Shown here: one piece after another, positions 63,442 to 64,000 of the stretch
Numbering within the stretch: position 1 is the first letter of the stretch
Layout: each line of letters begins with the position of its first letter
Source of the DNA: Halomonas urmiana
GTDB taxonomy: Bacteria; Pseudomonadota; Gammaproteobacteria; Pseudomonadales; Halomonadaceae
Direction: 5' to 3'
Length of the DNA stretch: 64,000 nucleotides
Assembly: GCF_005780185.1 (NCBI RefSeq)
Contig: NZ_VBUI01000004.1
Span: 124,001 to 188,000, forward strand
Position numbers and translations under genes: made by a program
Notes under the pieces: generated by a model
Database searches by the model: none
The model's input: the letters and a program-made list of their open reading frames with translations, nothing else
Told to the model about the DNA's origin: nothing

Positions 63442-64000
63442 CTACTCGGCCAGCGCCAGCGGAAGATCCTCGCCCCGGGTCCACTCGGCCATCGAGCCGT
63501 CGTAGAGGCGAACCTGGTCGAAGCCCGCCACCTCGCTGAGCACGAACCAGTCGATGGCCGCCCAGTGGCCGGTGTTGCAGAAAGCCACGGTGGGCACCTC
63601 GCGATCCAGTTCGGCGGCGTTGATGCGCGCGCCGAGCACCTCGTCGTCCAGGTACCAGGCCTGTTGGCGCTGGGTCAGCAGGCGATGATAAGGCAGGTTG
63701 CGGGCGCCGGGAATGGTCCCGGGCGCCGTGGCCGCGGGCGACTGGGTCTCGCCACGGAAGTAGTCCGCCGGCCGGGCGTCCACCAGCTGCGCCTGGGTCT
63801 CGCGGGCGGCCTGCACCTCCTCGGTGGTGGCGATCAGCGTCGTATCGAGCTGGCCCTGGAAGTCGGCGGCGCCGGGGGGCGGGGTCGCGCCGCTGGCGAT
63901 CGTCTGATCCTGGGCCTGCCAGCCGGCGAAGCCGCCTTCGAGGATCGCCACCTCCTCGTGTCCCAGCACCTTGAAGGTCCAGTAGACCCGGGCGGCGCTG
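63442..64000 (-). CDS. Rhodanese-type sulfurtransferase (N-terminal part outside window)
   Basis: This is a two-domain rhodanese-like thiosulfate or 3-mercaptopyruvate sulfurtransferase. The visible 186 codons cover the end of the first domain (AARVYWTFKVLGHEEVAILEGGFAGWQ) and the full second domain. The second domain has VDARPADYFRGET, GTIPGARNLPYHRLL and the persulfide cysteine in VAFCNTGHWAAIDWFVLSEV. The CNTGHWA loop differs from the CGSGVTA loop of E. coli SseA and resembles a plain thiosulfate-type rhodanese. The frame is open through the last base of the window, so the apparent Met at 63969 is internal. The bidirectional terminator at 63369-63402 ends the gene. Confidence 0.88.
   Translation of the reverse strand, partial: SAARVYWTFKVLGHEEVAILEGGFAGWQAQDQTIASGATPPPGAADFQGQLDTTLIATTEEVQAARETQAQLVDARPADYFRGETQSPAATAPGTIPGARNLPYHRLLTQRQQAWYLDDEVLGARINAAELDREVPTVAFCNTGHWAAIDWFVLSEVAGFDQVRLYDGSMAEWTRGEDLPLALAE

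Noticed and set aside
63442..63969. A complete 175-residue single-domain rhodanese starting at 63969
   Set aside because: The reading frame continues with rhodanese-like sequence to the window edge, so the gene is partial and two-domain.

Overview
The window is about 64 kb of GC-rich bacterial chromosome. Gene content and order point to a gammaproteobacterium of the Halomonas/Halomonadaceae type. The pointers are an MvaT-type H-NS protein, a fused tyrA-aroA gene inside a gyrA-serC-pheA-tyrA/aroA-cmk-rpsA run, hpt-nagZ, pilD-coaE-yacG, rdgC, lapG-lapD and thiI. The genus is inferred from these signs and was not tested by a search. No tRNA, rRNA, CRISPR array, insertion sequence, integrase or transposase was found.

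Layout. 1-6.3 kb: the end of an acyl-CoA synthetase gene, hpt and nagZ on the minus strand, then pilD-coaE-yacG and a Tus-like terminus protein on the plus strand. 6.3-17.8 kb, all minus: a small unknown gene, mvaT, rpsA, cmk, tyrA-aroA, pheA, serC, gyrA and an acyl-CoA thioesterase gene. A perfect palindrome resembling a PsrA (fatty-acid regulator) operator lies between the thioesterase gene and rdgC. 18-26.1 kb, plus: rdgC, a PlsC-like acyltransferase, a CDF metal transporter, the LapG/LapD c-di-GMP adhesin-release pair, a small unknown gene and thiI.

26.3-57.0 kb, plus: the accessory centre of the window, a contractile injection system of the extracellular (eCIS, Afp/PVC-like) kind. In order it encodes a sheath, a tube, a zinc-cysteine baseplate-type protein, a proline-rich protein broken by an apparent one-base frameshift, a DUF4255 tail terminator, an AAA+ ATPase and a tiny conserved-looking protein. 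Two DUF4157 (eCIS core) putative effectors follow, of 515 and 1545 residues. Then come a tube-initiator-like protein, a LysM-like protein, a spike split into hub, OB-fold shaft and PAAR-like tip, a gp25 protein, two large baseplate J-type proteins, a tail-I protein carrying a beta-helix, a DUF6519/beta-helix protein, a LysM-like coiled-coil protein and a subtilisin-like protease with two P domains. Eight junctions are ATGA overlaps and most other gaps are under 20 nt. The structural part therefore looks like one operon, and the protease has its own 203-nt leader. There is no capsid, terminase, lysis cassette or T6SS membrane complex, so this is neither a prophage nor a T6SS. No tape measure or classical tail fibre was recognised.

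The most interesting content is the cargo. The 515-residue protein has a C-terminal His/Cys arrangement like a caspase/CHAT protease. The 1545-residue protein has a D...ExK...QxxxY arrangement like a PD-(D/E)XK nuclease. Both carry an N-terminal Cys-rich ribbon and an HExxH-bearing DUF4157 domain.

57.0-64 kb: a TVP38/DedA-like membrane protein and a small lipoprotein gene (minus), then metG, an orphan RnfB-like ferredoxin, a short upstream ORF coupled to nth, nth, a YdcF-like gene and a small membrane protein gene (plus). A rhodanese gene (minus) runs off the right edge.
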